Part shown: positions 33,661 to 45,707 of the stretch, piece after piece
Layout: every line of letters starts with the position of its first letter
Numbering within the stretch: position 1 is the first letter of the stretch
Source: Plumapathes pennacea
Taxonomy: Eukaryota > Cnidaria > Anthozoa > Antipatharia > Myriopathidae
DNA: 64,000 bases
Assembly (NCBI GenBank): GCA_964036295.1
Contig: OZ038465.1
Coordinates: 8,249,167 to 8,313,166, forward strand
Reading direction: 5' to 3'
Translations under genes and position numbers: made by a program
The notes under the pieces: model-generated
What the model was told of the DNA's origin: nothing
Databases searched by the model: none
The model's input: the letters and a program-made list of their open reading frames with translations, nothing else

Positions 33661-34990
33661 AGGCTGGATTAATCGTGGCCTCTGATTAGAAAGAGTCGAG
33701 CAAACTGTCATAATCGATTGTGCATAAAAAGATATGTCACGTATTCTCAAGATGCAGGGTCGCTCAACCTTTAAGAAGCAAGTGTATGAGTGTTGTAATA
33801 ATAATTGCTGCGCAGCGAGCGAAGCGAGCGAAGCAGCAGTTCATATTTCTTATGGAGGAAAAATCTCGATACACCTGACTGCGTTCGTTTGTAATTAGAC
33901 CACACTGCCTCACGCGTTTGCAACCATAATGCTTTGCGACACTTGACTTCACAACAACAACACGTTCTGCGCGAGTTCTTCCTTTACACGTGGTGACTTG
34001 TCGTGTGCTGGTGAATACAGTCTGTGTGTTCACATTAGGGAAATAAACGTCTTCAAATTGCAGTTCACAGACAGGCGACAGGCGTTCACATTCGGAAATA
34101 AATAGGATACGTAATATCATCTCCACACCTCAGCTGTCATCATTACGTTTTTGCGTTTTTGCTGTTAATCAACATGGCTGCTATCAGAAAACGGATAGCG
34201 CTAATGTTTCCTGCATAGAACTGACCGTTCCAATTGGGGTTCATTTCACGTCGAAATGTAAAATTAATGCCGATAAGCAAGCGAAGAAAAGCCCACACGT
34301 GGAGTAACCAGAGAACCACAAAGTACAGATGTCATTTGCTGTTTCCGGCATTAGTGGAACTGTGCTGTGATTGGCCGGGATCAGACAGATTGTTCACTTT
34401 GCTAGCTCCAGGCCATGTAAATAGGAGGCTTCGAGTCAGCAGCTAAACACCTCAAAATTGCTCAGTGTGAACGGGTTTTTTTTTCCCGTAACCAACGGCA
34501 ACGGTACCAATGTGAACGGGCGCTAATTCTAAGTAACTCTGAATCATCCTAATGTGAACACACGGAGTAGGCACCAGTTGTTCAATACGTAACTATATCC
34601 AGTAGATAAGTTGCTATCCAGCATAAGCAATGTCCTCCCAACTACATTTATGTGAGATTACACCAAAACCAGCGCAGCAATCACTATCTTTAGATATCCT
34701 AGTTTTTAGTTTAATCAAGGTGTCAAAAGAGCAAGGTGTCAAAAGCCAAGTTCTCTATACTGTGTGATATTTTTATGGTCAGAAACTGGAAGTCTCTCTT
34801 GGGAGTTCCGCTCTTGTCCCCTACTTTCCATTTTATATTCTGGTCTTGACCCAACTCACGCCGCGAGCTCACTGGCAAGGCCAGTCTAGTTCAGACTAAA
34901 ATGCTGAGAATGATACCCTTTGGGGCGGCACATACCTATATGGCTTATATATTGGAGTACTCCCCCCCCCCCCCCCCCCCCCCCCCGGGG
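33661..34990. other. Right part of the 3.6-kb insertion; no gene recognised
   Basis: No coding sequence is supported. It contains a short (GCGAGCGAA) run near 33812 and ends in a C-run of about 30 bases (34962-34986) that is part of the right terminal repeat. Confidence 0.5.
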
Positions 34991-35546
34991 GGTTCGCCAG
35001 CATTATCAGCCACCGTCTTTAGAAAATTTTTCTTTTCTAGGCGGATATATGGCGCTATATTCAGCATTTTGATGTTTCAAATGATGGTTTGTGCTGCCTT
35101 TGTCATGACAAAACTCCTGCATAAAGTCTGGCACGAGAAATATTGTGAGTCGCTCGTTCGCTAGTCGAACACCCATTTACATTTTTATGCATGTCTACTG
35201 TTAACATTCTGTTGAAAAAGTTTCTCTGGTGCCAATTTTATCGTGGCCGTTATGAAAAACAAGGCAATCAGTGGTTTAGTTCAAGGGAATTTTCTGACAG
35301 TTTTTTCTCACCTTTTTCCTTGCTTGCAAGCGTTGTACAGTGACAGTGTGTCAAATGAAACAGATAAAACCAGCAAAGGTTATTTATACGACTGAAAATG
35401 TGGTTTCTGATGGTATTTAGTTGCAGCATCGAAACAAGCGTGGCAGGAGGAAACTGTCATCGGTAAATCAAAAGAAATGATTTCATTTTTTTCTGGAATC
35501 CTGTTCGTTTATACACCACTACTCTTTACCAACCAATAACTTTTTA

Positions 35547-35768
35547 GGCCAATTCACACTGGACGCGTCGCGAAACGCCGTAACTGCACGCGTTGTCGCG
35601 TTGAAATTAGCCCTTACTCTATTTTTACGGCGTCGCTCTGAGTTGACGCGTTGTCGCTAGGTCGCGCCGTGTCCGGTGTGAATCGGATTGAAGGAATGAC
35701 CGGGATCCCTTTGTCGCGTTGTCACGTGCAGTTACGGCGTGTCGCGACGAGTCCAGTGTGAATTGGCC
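35547..35768. mobile_element. 222-bp MITE, GGCCAATTCACACTGGAC ends
   Basis: The ends GGCCAATTCACACTGGAC and GTCCAGTGTGAATTGGCC are perfect inverted repeats and continue into CGTCGCGA...CGCCGTAACTGCACG. TTTTA flanks both sides (35542-35546 and 35769-35773). The paralogous flanks at 41430 and 46605 lack the element (ACTCTTTACCGGGCC), confirming insertion. Confidence 0.85.
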
Positions 35769-37024
35769 TTTTACCGGGCCAACCATTTGATAAGATATGA
35801 TTTGATTTATCTCGTTTGCGTGTTCAGGTTAGTTCATAAGTAAATCTGTGCTTTCCGTTTCCAACGTAAATAGAAGAAAGGAGTTAAGATTGTCAATGCA
35901 AAATAAATCGACTGACTGAAACTGGGCTGTATCAGATTAAAATAATGTTCGAGAGCAGTGAACTGGGAAGCTCGAAAGTTCCACTGTACTGCAACTGACT
36001 TCAACCGACTGACACGGTTAGAATATTCCTCCAATAGTCAAAGTAGAGTGTTTGCCTTCTTTTTTCTTGTGTTACTGTGCCTCATTTAGTGATCAAGAAC
36101 TATATTGTCTGATAAGCAACGAATTAACTGTTCGATAAGCAACGAAATATACGAAAGTTTAATCTTATTTCTTGCTGATCAAGCACATGTTTTCTGCTGG
36201 ATATAAACATTCGGAAATCTAATTTTAATAGTGTCTCTTTTTTTCCAATTTTATGCAATCGAAATTTGTCTATACATATATGCCTATAAATGTAGATTAT
36301 ACAAATATTATGCAAATGATCTGGAAATAGTCCTGCATTTCCATGGACATATATTTCCATATTTGTGGGGAAAGATTTAATTTCCGGTGAGTGTTTCACT
36401 TTCAAGGGCTATATAATGACAATTTGCAGTGTGCCCGGTTTGGTTGTTCTTTCACACAAACAATTCTAATATAGACACAGTCAGATTGATATTGAGCGAA
36501 AGGAGACGTGAAGCCGGGGCTGACCGCATTACAACGGCGATACTATAATGACTGTATAACAAACGTTTGAGAGCAGACTCGAGATTTTTAGGACCGCTGT
36601 CGGCGGTTTGTTATCCGTCTTCTTTATTCTAAGGGTCGTTTTCGTTTTCTACGAATGATGTTTTTAAGCGCTTTAAGTAATTCGATTTCATTCTAGAACA
36701 GGTGACGTCAATTACTTTTAGGAGTACGGGTGCAGACCGAGTGCAAATTTTAAATCTATATTAACCCTTTAACTCCCAAGAGTGATATCAGCTTTAAGTT
36801 TCTTCTTCACCCTCTCACCAAAGATATATCATACAGTATGAAGAACTTGGCTTTTTGACACCTTACTAAGTTGAAAGCTGATTAAACTAGGAAATCTCAT
36901 TACATCACTCTTACAGTTTCTTTTTAAAGGTTGAGAGAATCTGCATTTTTGAGTTTGGGAGTTGCTCTGTTTATTTGTGATTTCAGCCGTCAGGGCGGAC
37001 CGCTTACTAAAGCGTCTCCACGTG

Positions 37025-37398
37025 TCATTATGCACCAGTCAATTGTAACCCCCCCTCCCCCCCCCCCCCCCCCCCACCTCGGGGAATAGTGGGGACATGG
37101 ATTTTCTTTGTTGCAATAATCGACTATTCCCCCACCCCATGGGACATAATGTGCTGACAAATCCCCCACATTGTGAGGCCAAAAATTTGGCAAAATCTTA
37201 CAAGAGGCTTTGCACAGAAGTTCTCTCACGAACGAACCGCGTGGTCGAACTGGACGAGGCCGCACTGCATCATATTTTTGGTCAAATCTCCCACCTTAAG
37301 CCCCACGTCCGCAGGTCGGGAATCATGAAGAGAAAATCCCCCACCCCTTCGGGCTTAAACACCTTTCAAATACGAAAAAATGCCCCACATTGCCCCAC
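37025..37398. mobile_element. Insertion of about 370 bp with C-run and CCCCAC repeats
   Basis: The paralogous flanks read CTCCACGTGGCAATATTGAG without a break (for example at 53133). Here CTCCACGTG is followed by 370 bp that start CACCAGTCAATTGTAACCCC, run through about 27 C residues, and are rich in TCCCCCAC and GCCCCAC. Similar C-rich sequences recur in coral genomes as I recall. The exact ends are uncertain by a few bases. Confidence 0.7.
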
Positions 37399-37504
37399 CA
37401 ATAATATTGAGTTTAACATTTAGAGTTTTAGTTCCTCCTTTGCCAAAATAGCCCTAAGATTTGGCTACTGGAGGCCAGCGAAGATTAAAAAGATGTCTAG
37501 TCTA

Positions 37505-37736
37505 AAGCCTAGTTTCCATATAATCGTCTCTGACGTAAGGATCGTCTCTGTCACAGAATTTTTTGTCAAGCGATCGGGACGATTATATGGAAACACTCTT
37601 GCAAATGTTTCAAACGATCCTTATGTCAGAAGTGACTCGATCGTCCCGATAGAACCATGTTCTATCCTTGCGTCGGAGACGACCGGAAATGCAGAGACGA
37701 TCCTTACGTCAGAGACGATTATATGGAAACCAGGCT
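37505..37736. mobile_element. 232-bp MITE with 45-bp perfect-type TIRs
   Basis: AAGCCTAGTTTCCATATAAT at the left is mirrored at the right end, and the match continues through CGTCTCTGACGTAAGG for about 45 bases with one mismatch. A TA at each end and the empty paralogous site (GTCTAGTCCAAGTGATAA near 53233) are consistent with a TA target duplication. No ORF. Confidence 0.8.
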
Positions 37737-37983
37737 TAAGTGATAAATCAGTTTAGTCTTTCGCATGCCCACGCTCATGTGCACATTTATGATGCACTGA
37801 AGTTAAAATGTCCGTAGGCGGGCGCTCGTGCTGTTCACGTGCACTGAATATGTGACTTGGGTGCTTGACAAAGACAAGGCAATGACATCGTTTGCACAGT
37901 TTGACTCCACAGTTTGCAAAACTACGCCTTGCTGGCATGAAGTCTGTTTACGTGTGAGACCTTGTGCTACACCAATTACGTGT

Positions 37984-40506
37984 TTATGGGCTGTTGCACT
38001 CTTTTTCATCACTTATTGAAATCTGGACGTCATCACCGATAAGCATGAATGGTGCCCAGTGCCTTGCCTCACTGAACTCCTCCGAGTTCTTCAGTTCCTT
38101 TGTGGCCTGGTGAAGAGCCACACTGGCACTCTCGCCTCGTGCTAGGTGTTTGTAGAAGTGACACATAAAGTACAGCGTTGCAGCGTCATTAATGGCCCAT
38201 AGCGACACAAGAACAGAGCGGGCGCCGGCTCCCAGGAAAGCACGTGCTATACCGACCACTCCCTCAGGTTTAACATCTCCACGACCACTGTGGCAACAGC
38301 TCAACACCACGAGCTTGGCTCTCAGTTTTACACTTTGCACGTCAGCCATCGACAAAATGTAGTCCTTCTCCTCGGTGGGGCCATCTCTTACTCTGGAGAT
38401 GGGTGCCAGAGCGATCTCACCATTCTTCGGGTTGCCATGAGCAGCCAAGTGTATCAAACTCACTGACGTCATTCTCCTGAGTACCTCTTCCTTGGTGGCT
38501 TTGTGTCCTGTCAGCGGCTTCACCTTGAGGAGTTTCCCGATCTTTCTCGCTTCAGTTTTGGCACAAGGCAACCTGCAAATGTTTGTAAGTTTGCCATCGT
38601 ACTCCACAACTCCTACATCGGGATCTCCAACGATCAATGCACCAGTGTTGTTATGGTAGTCAGCAGGAGAGGTGATGATCTGATTTAATATTGTAAGGGA
38701 AGGAATCACTCGGATTCGGTATTTGTCAATCAGGAATTTACCATCGGGACCTTGAAGGGCTGAAAATGGGAGCAGACATAAAGGACCATCAGGAGCAAAG
38801 ACCAACTCCTCTGTTGCGTCTTCTTCGTTGACTTGATCTAGTAAATCGGCCATTGGGGCGACGATGAGGTCGTACAGGACTCTCATAGGGGTTCCAGTTG
38901 ATTCCAGAGGTGCTTCCTTTTGAGCCGATAAATCTTCTGCAGAAGTCATCCTTTTTACGGCTCTCCACAGAAGATCATCACTCGCCGTGCGACCGGATGG
39001 AAATCTTTCTAAGTTTATTTGATCCTGTCTTTGTGGCAGAGATCGGTCTTCAAACTCTTCTCCAGCTTGGCGATTGCCTTCTTGCAGTTCTTTGCAGGAA
39101 ATATCGACTAGTGACCGAATGTAATCTTTGTTAAGTTTTTTTGTCATTAGTTGAATCTGTCTCAAAGTAATACTTCCATCTGATGTTAGATGCCACAAAT
39201 ACACCATGGGCTGGTTGATAGCAGTAATAAGAAATGTACTTTTTCTTGAGGTCATTTGTCTTATATGTTGTATATTTTCGGTAGACAGCCATTTGCAGTG
39301 TGATACATAATCTGCTTTGATACCATAGTTTAATGTCATCAAATCTGCCAAAGCTCTTGTCCTCCCTCTATCTGCAGTGAGCAAGGCTCTGACCTCCTGG
39401 CTGTCGTTTATCAACGCCCTAGTTAGAAAACGGAAGTATGCAAAATGAACTTCACTGATGGAAACTTTGTAGTCGTCTTTGTCTCCAAGGCGTTGCTCTA
39501 TTTCTTCACAGCATTCCACACCTTGCTCATAAGAGGCTATTGCTCCCTTCAGGTCATTTGCACGTTCTTGAATTGCACCCATCAGTGCACGTGTCACTAT
39601 TTCCCAAATTATACTCCCCAACTTGTTTGGAATAGCAACGACCATTTTACAGTAGTCCAGAGCTTTTTCATTATCACCAAGCTCGAGGTAGTTTAGAGCT
39701 ATGTGGTAATACTGTTCTTTTTCCAAATCTTGTCTCCGTTCTTCCTTTGCTATATTTAGGGCCATGAAATGGTTGTCAAGAGCCTTTTTGGGATCATATG
39801 TCAGTAAGTACATCTTACCGAGTTCTCTATAAGCGCGACATTCTCCTATGCTGTCTTGCGTTTTTCGGCACATCACGAGTACTTTTTCGTGGTGTGTAAT
39901 TGCTTTCGTGTAGTTGCCACTGGCGGCGAGTACCAAACTTTCCTCAAACTCACAATCCCTCTCAAGTTGTGGTGCTTTGCCTTCTTTTGCAATTTCTTTG
40001 GCTTTTAGTACGTACTTAAAAGCTTTTTCGGTATCACCAAGTCTAATATAGATACCACTTAGGTCAATATAAAGTCGGCCTTTCTGAAATGTGCTATTTG
40101 CATAACCCAAGGCTTTCTCTTTCGACTCAATAGCTTTCCTAAAATCACCAGCATCGCGATAAATTTGTCCAAGTAATCCATAGGATTGCCATAACGAAGC
40201 ACTCGGAAAGACACTTGGATCCTTTTCCTCCATCTCCACGCTCAATTTCATGTATTTGATGGCATTGTTTAAATCGCCAATTGTGTAGTACCCGCCACCA
40301 ATGCCTTTGTAGATGGGCAAGAGAAGTATATCTCTGATGTCTGCTCGCATGGACTTTAAGAGGTGCACACATTCGTGAAACAAATTGATTGCAGGTTCCA
40401 TCCGACCAGTTTCACTGAGATACATTGCTACGAGGCTTCCCACACGGAAAATAAAAAAACCGTCTTGATTAAGCACTCTGGGAAGAAGAAAACTGGTGTT
40501 TTCCAT
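37984..40506 (-). CDS. TPR-CHAT protein, tandem array copy 2, 840 aa
   Basis: Single coding exon; ATG at 40506 chosen. The frame is open four codons further, but only to a TTG, and a 3' splice site (CATTTTCAG) ends 23 bases before the ATG. The domain order matches copy 1: TPRs to about 350, CHAT N-lobe near 370, linker, CHAT core with His690 (HLAAHG) and Cys738 (LSCCHSGRG). The linker motif reads FEDRSLP, Phe replacing the Cys seen in copies 1, 3 and 4. Most TPR differences from copy 1 are single substitutions (for example [19 protein letters not shown]). The poly(A) signal candidate at 36970-36975 is 1.0 kb away because two insertions lie between. With copies 1 and 5 it forms one TPR subgroup. 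Confidence 0.9.
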   Translation of the reverse strand: MENTSFLLPRVLNQDGFFIFRVGSLVAMYLSETGRMEPAINLFHECVHLLKSMRADIRDILLLPIYKGIGGGYYTIGDLNNAIKYMKLSVEMEEKDPSVFPSASLWQSYGLLGQIYRDAGDFRKAIESKEKALGYANSTFQKGRLYIDLSGIYIRLGDTEKAFKYVLKAKEIAKEGKAPQLERDCEFEESLVLAASGNYTKAITHHEKVLVMCRKTQDSIGECRAYRELGKMYLLTYDPKKALDNHFMALNIAKEERRQDLEKEQYYHIALNYLELGDNEKALDYCKMVVAIPNKLGSIIWEIVTRALMGAIQERANDLKGAIASYEQGVECCEEIEQRLGDKDDYKVSISEVHFAYFRFLTRALINDSQEVRALLTADRGRTRALADLMTLNYGIKADYVSHCKWLSTENIQHIRQMTSRKSTFLITAINQPMVYLWHLTSDGSITLRQIQLMTKKLNKDYIRSLVDISCKELQEGNRQAGEEFEDRSLPQRQDQINLERFPSGRTASDDLLWRAVKRMTSAEDLSAQKEAPLESTGTPMRVLYDLIVAPMADLLDQVNEEDATEELVFAPDGPLCLLPFSALQGPDGKFLIDKYRIRVIPSLTILNQIITSPADYHNNTGALIVGDPDVGVVEYDGKLTNICRLPCAKTEARKIGKLLKVKPLTGHKATKEEVLRRMTSVSLIHLAAHGNPKNGEIALAPISRVRDGPTEEKDYILSMADVQSVKLRAKLVVLSCCHSGRGDVKPEGVVGIARAFLGAGARSVLVSLWAINDAATLYFMCHFYKHLARGESASVALHQATKELKNSEEFSEARHWAPFMLIGDDVQISISDEKECNSP

Positions 40507-40529
40507 GTTGCTTCGCAAGCTGGACGAAT

Positions 40530-43155
40530 CTGAAAATGAAGCGATTAGATGATTGTTTCAATTTGTAAGTGAGAAAAGGAAGCTGTAAGATAGAAACCCT
40601 GAGAATTAATCCTTACGCTTCTTTTGTACTTTCATTCCACACAAGGATATTATTGCTTGCAGGTTAGCCAACGCCACTGAGGCTTATACGGCTTAAAAGT
40701 ACAATCTTGGACGAAAATAGTAAGAGGCAGGGCAAAAAAAAAAAAAAAAAAAAAAATGCAGGGCATAAAAAATTACGTGATCTTACTAGTTATGACTTAA
40801 ACTTCTGGAGGTTGAGGCAAGTGATAATCCTTTAAAATGAAGGACATCGATCAACAATGATCTCTTGTGCAGAGTTTTTGTGTTGTCCATGTTCGCCAGT
40901 TTTATCAGCCACCGTCTTTAGAAAGTGTTCTTTTTCTAGGCGGATATATGGCGCTATATTCAGTATTTTGATGTTTCAAATGATGGTTTGTGTTGCCTTT
41001 GTCATGAAAAAACTAACCTGCATAAAGTCTGGCATGAGATATTGTGAGTCGCTCGTTCGTTAGTCGAACACCCATTTACATTTTTATGCAGTTAACATTC
41101 TGTTGAAAAAGGTTATCTGGTTCCAATTTTTTGGTGGCCGTTATGAAAAACAAGGCAGTGAGTGGTTTAGTTCAAGGGAATTTTCTGACAGTTTTTTTCT
41201 CACCTTTCTACTTGCTTGCAAGCGTTGCACAGTGACAGTGTGTCGACTAAAACAGATAAAACCAGCAAAGGCTATTTATGATATCGATTGAAACTGTTGT
41301 TCCTGATGGTAATTAGTTGCAGCATTGAAACAAACGTAGCAAGAGGAAATTGTCATTGGTAAATCAAAAGAAATAATTCATTTATTTCTGAAATTTTGTT
41401 CGTTTACACCACTACTCTTTACCAGCCAACTACTCTTTACCGGGCCAACCATTTAATAAGATATGGCTTGATTTTTCTCGTTTGCGTGTTCAGGTTAGTT
41501 CATGAGTAAATCTGTGCTTTCCGTTTCCAACGTAAATAGAAGGAAGGAGTTAAGACTGTCACTCTCGGCTCTCCCTATGGGTGTTACCCTTTATCGCAAT
41601 GAAATTTATTCACTTCAGATATGCAAAATATATCGACTGACTGAAACTGGACTGTATCAGATTAAAATAATGTTCGAGAGCAGTGAACAGGGAAGCTCGA
41701 AAGTTCCACTGTACTGCAACTGACTTTAGCCGACTGACACGGTTAGACTAACATTCCTCCAATAGTCAAAGTAGAGTGTTTGCCTTTTTTTCTTGTGTTA
41801 CTGTGCCTCATTTAGTGATCAAGAGCTATATTGTTTGATAAGCAAGGAATTAACTTAGAAATATACGAAAGTTTAATCTCATTTCTTGCTGACCAAGCAC
41901 ATGTTTTCTGCTGGATATAAACATTCGGAAATCTAATTTTAATAGTGCATGTCTCTTTTTGTACAATTTTATGCAATCGAAATTTGTCTATACATATATG
42001 CCTATCAATGTAGATCATACAAATATTATGCAAATTATCTGGAAATATCCGGATATAGATTTAATAGTCCTGCATTTGCATGGACATATATTTCCATATT
42101 TTTGGAGAAAGATCTAATTTCCGGTGAGTGTTTTATATTAGGGGCTACGATATAATGACAATTTGCAGTGTGCCCGGTTTGGTTGTTCCTTCACACAAGC
42201 AGTTCTAAAATAGACACAGTCAGATTGATATTGAGCGAAAGGAGACGTGAAGCCGGGGCTGACCGAATTACAACGGCGATACTATAATGACTAACAAGAT
42301 TTTGAGAGTAGACTCGAGATTTTCAGGACCGTTGTCGGCGGTTTGTTATCCGTCTTCTTTATTCTAAGGATCGTTTTCGTTTTCTACGAATGATGTTTTT
42401 AAGCGCTTTAAGTATTTCGATTTCATTCCAGAACAGATGACGTTAATTAGTTCTAGGAGTACGGGTGCAGAGCGAGTGCACATTTTTTTCTTTGTCTATA
42501 CGCCTATATATATATATTAACCCTTTCATTCCCAAGAGTGATCAACTTTAATTTTCTCCTTCAACTTCTCACCAAAAATATAACATACAGTATGAAGAAC
42601 TTGGTATTTGACACCTTACTAAGTTGAAAGCTGATTAAACTAGGAATTCTCACTACATCACTCATACAGTTTCTTCTTAAAGGTTGAGAGAATCTGCATT
42701 TTTGAGCTTGGGAGTTAATTTGTTTATTTGGTGATTTTAGCTGTCAGAGCGGACCGCGCACTAGCTCATACACTTTCCTTCCAAGTCTGCTTACTGAAGC
42801 GTCTCCACGTGGCAATATTGTTTCACATCTAAAGTTTTAGTTCCTACTTTGCCAAAATCGCCCCAAGTTGTGGCTACTGGAGGTCAGCGACGACTAAAAA
42901 GAGGTCTAGTCCAAGTGTAGAATTAGTTTAATCTTTCGCATGCCCACGTTCATCTGCACATTTATGATGCGCTGAAGTTAAAATGTCTGTAGCCGGGCGC
43001 TCGTGGCGTTCACGCGCATTAAATATGTGACTCGAGTGATCGACAAAGACAAGGCAGTGACATTGTTTGCACAGCTTGACTGCACAGATTGTAAAAGTAC
43101 GCCTTGCTCATTAAGTCTGTTTACGTGTGAGACTCTGTGCTCACCAATTGCGTGT
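40530..43155. other. Spacer between array copies 2 and 3
   Basis: Clean tandem-unit spacer without the large insertions of the previous one. The part next to copy 2 should be its 5' UTR intron and promoter; the part next to copy 3 is its 3' flank with AATAAA (minus) at 42723-42728. A conserved CTTTATGCAG|GTTAGT on the minus strand near 41020 could be the donor of the 5' UTR exon, but other copies keep only GTTTTC there. Confidence 0.5.
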
Positions 43156-45683
43156 TTATGGGTTTTTGCACTCTTTTTCATCACTTATTGAAATCTGGAC
43201 GTCATCACCGATAAGCATGAATGGTGCCCAGTGCCTTGCCTCGCTGAACTTCTCCGAGTTCTTCAGTTCTTTTGTGGCCTGGTGAAGAGCCACACTGGCA
43301 CTCTCGCCTTGTACTAGGTGTTGATAGAAGTGACACATGAAGTACAGCGTTGCAGCGTCACTAATGTCCCATAGCGACACGAGAACTGAGCGGGCGCCGG
43401 CTCCCAGGAAAGCACGTGCTATACCGACCACTCCCTCGGGTTTAACATTTCCGCGACCACTGTGGCAACAGCTTAACACCACAAGCTTGGCTCTCAGTTT
43501 TACACTTTGCACGTCAGCCATCGACAAGAGGTAGTCCTTCTCCTCGGGGGGGCCATATCTTACTCTGGAGACAGGTGCCAGAGCGATTTCACCTTTCTTT
43601 GGGTTGCCATGAGCAGCCAAGTGTATCAGACTCACTGACGTCATCCTCTTGAGTACCTCTTCCTTGGTGGCCTTATGTCGTGTCAGCGGCTTCACCTTGA
43701 GGAGTTTAGCAATCCGTTTGGCTTCAGTTTTGGCACAAGGCAATCGGCAAATTTCTATCAGTTTGCCATCGTACTCCACAACTCCGACATTGGGATCTCC
43801 AACAATCAAAGCACCAGTGTTGTTATGGTAGTCAGCAGGAGAGGTGATGATCTGATTCAATGTTGTAAGGGAAGGAATCACTCGGATTCGGTATTTGTCA
43901 ATCAGGCATTTACCATCAGGACCTTGAAGGGCTGAAATGGGACCAGACATAAATGGTCATCAGGAGCAAAGACCAGCTCCTCTGTTGCGTCTTCTTCGTT
44001 GACTTGATCTAGTAAATTGGCTATTGGAGCAACGATGAGGTCGTACAGGACTCTCATAGGTGATCCAGTTGATTCCAGAGGTGCTTCCTTCTGAGCCGAT
44101 AAATCTTCTGCGGAAGTCATCCTTTTTGCGGCTCTCCACAGAAGATCATCACTCGCCGTGCGACCGGATGGAAATCTTTCTAAGTTTATTTGATCCTGTC
44201 TTTGTGGTAGAGATCGGTCTTCACACTCTTCCCCAGCTTGGCGATTGCGTTCCTGCAGTTTTTTGCAGGAAATATAGACTACTGACCGAATGCAATCGCT
44301 GGTAGTTTTTTTTGTCATTGGTCGAATGTGTCTCAGAGTAATACTGCCATCTGATGCTATGTGCCACAAATATACCATGGGCTGGCTGATGGCAGTAATA
44401 AGAAATGTACTTTTTCTTGAGGTCATTTGTCTTATGTGTTGTATATCATCATTAGACAGCCGTTTAGCGTGTGATACATAATCTGCTTTGATACCATAGT
44501 TTGATGTCATCAAATCTGCCAAAGCTCTTGTTCTCCCTCTGTCTGCAGTGAGCAAGGCTCTGACCTCCTGGCTGTCGTTTATCAACGCCCTGGTTAGCAG
44601 AAGGTAGAGTACAAACTGGCGTTTACTGATGGAAGCTTTGTAGTCGTCTTTGTCTCCAAGGCGCTGCTCTATTTCTTCACAGCATTCCACACCTTGTTCA
44701 TAAGAGGCTATCGCTCCCTTGAGGTCATTTGCACGTTCCTGGATCGCACCCATCAGTAAACCTGTCGCCATTTCCCAACTCAAATCCCCCAACTTGTATG
44801 GAATAGCGAGGGCCATTTTACAGTAGTCTAAAGCTTTTTCATAATCACGAAGCAGGAGGAAATTTAGAGCTATGTGGTAATACTGTTCTTTTTCCAAATG
44901 TTGGTTTCGTATTTCCTTAGCTATATTTAGGGCCATGAAATGGTTGTCAAGAGCCTTTTTGAGACCATTTCTTTGTACGGAGTACACTGCACCTAGCTTT
45001 CCATAAACGCAACATTTTCCAAGGCTGTCTTCCGTTTTCCGGCACATTGCAAGCATTTTTTCGTAGTGTGCAATTGCTTTCGTGTAGTCGCCATTGGCGC
45101 AGAGTACCATACCTTCTCCAAACTCACAGACCATCCCAAGCTGTGATGTTTTTCCTGCTTTTACAATATCTTTGGTCTTTATTATGTACTTGAAAGCTTT
45201 TTCGGTGTCTGCAAGTGCAAAATAGAGAGCACTTAAATCAATGTAAATTTGGCCTTTCTGAAATCTGCTACTCGCATAGCCCAAGGCTTTCTCTTTCGAC
45301 TCAATAGCTTTCCTAAAATCACCAGCATCACGATAAATTGCTCCAAGTACTCGATAGGATTTTGATAACGAAGCACGTGGAAAGACGCTTAATTTCATTT
45401 CTTCTTCCATCTCCACTCTCAATTTCATGTATTTGATGGCATTGTTTAAATCGCCAATTACGTAATATACTCCACCAATGGCTTTATAGATGGGCAAAAG
45501 AAGTAACTCTGTGATGTCTGATCGCATGGACTTTAAGAGATGCACACATTCATGAAGCAAATGAATTGCAGGTTTCATCCGGCCAGTTTGACTGAGATAC
45601 ATTGCTATGAGGAATCCCACATGGAAAATAAAAAAACCGTCTTGATTTAGCACTCTGGGAGGAAGAGAACTGGTGTTTCCCAT
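43156..45683 (-). pseudogene. TPR-CHAT protein, array copy 3, broken by a 1-base deletion
   Basis: The coding exon runs from ATG 45683 to the shared stop at 43156, 2528 bp, one short of a multiple of three. The frame is intact for the TPRs, N-lobe and linker (CEDRSLP present) up to [16 protein letters not shown]. It then shifts and stops at 43902 after 593 residues. The intact copies have GCTGAAAATGGG (plus strand) where this one has GCTGAAATGGG at 43931-43941: one A is missing from a run of four. After the deletion the second frame encodes a normal CHAT core with HLAAHG and LSCCHSGRG. The TPR region belongs with copy 4 rather than copies 1, 2 and 5. It could be a young pseudogene, a TPR-only product, or an assembly error in a homopolymer. 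Confidence 0.85.
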
Positions 45684-45707
45684 TGTGCTTTCGTAAACTG
45701 GACGAAT

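Larger units (their letters stand above)
31371..34991. mobile_element. 3.6-kb TIR insertion with 8-bp target duplication (hAT-like)
   Basis: GTTCGCCA is present on both sides (31363-31370 and 34992-34999). The paralogous flanks at about 40893 and 46060 have it once, uninterrupted (GTTCGCCAG then TTATCAGCCACCG). The ends are inverted: CCCGGGGGG, a G-run, then GTACTCC and, about 30 bases in, GTGCCGCCC; the right end mirrors this with a long C-run. Inside are CCCTATTTCAGACCAAA repeats near the left end and a triplicated 625-bp block. No transposase ORF is visible. An 8-bp duplication fits hAT-type elements; that assignment is inference. Confidence 0.8.

Noticed and set aside
34901..35164. 87-codon plus-strand ORF with poly-Pro
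   Set aside because: The Pro run is the C-homopolymer of the right transposon end, and the ORF crosses the insertion boundary, so it is not a gene.
37984..40518. Upstream starts giving MRSN or MRSK before MENT/MGNT in copies 2 and 5
   Set aside because: The first codon there is TTG, not ATG. Likewise TTG for MHCSFDKD (58.4 kb) and GTG for MKEHGNN (24.1 kb). The ATG starts just after the conserved acceptor were used.
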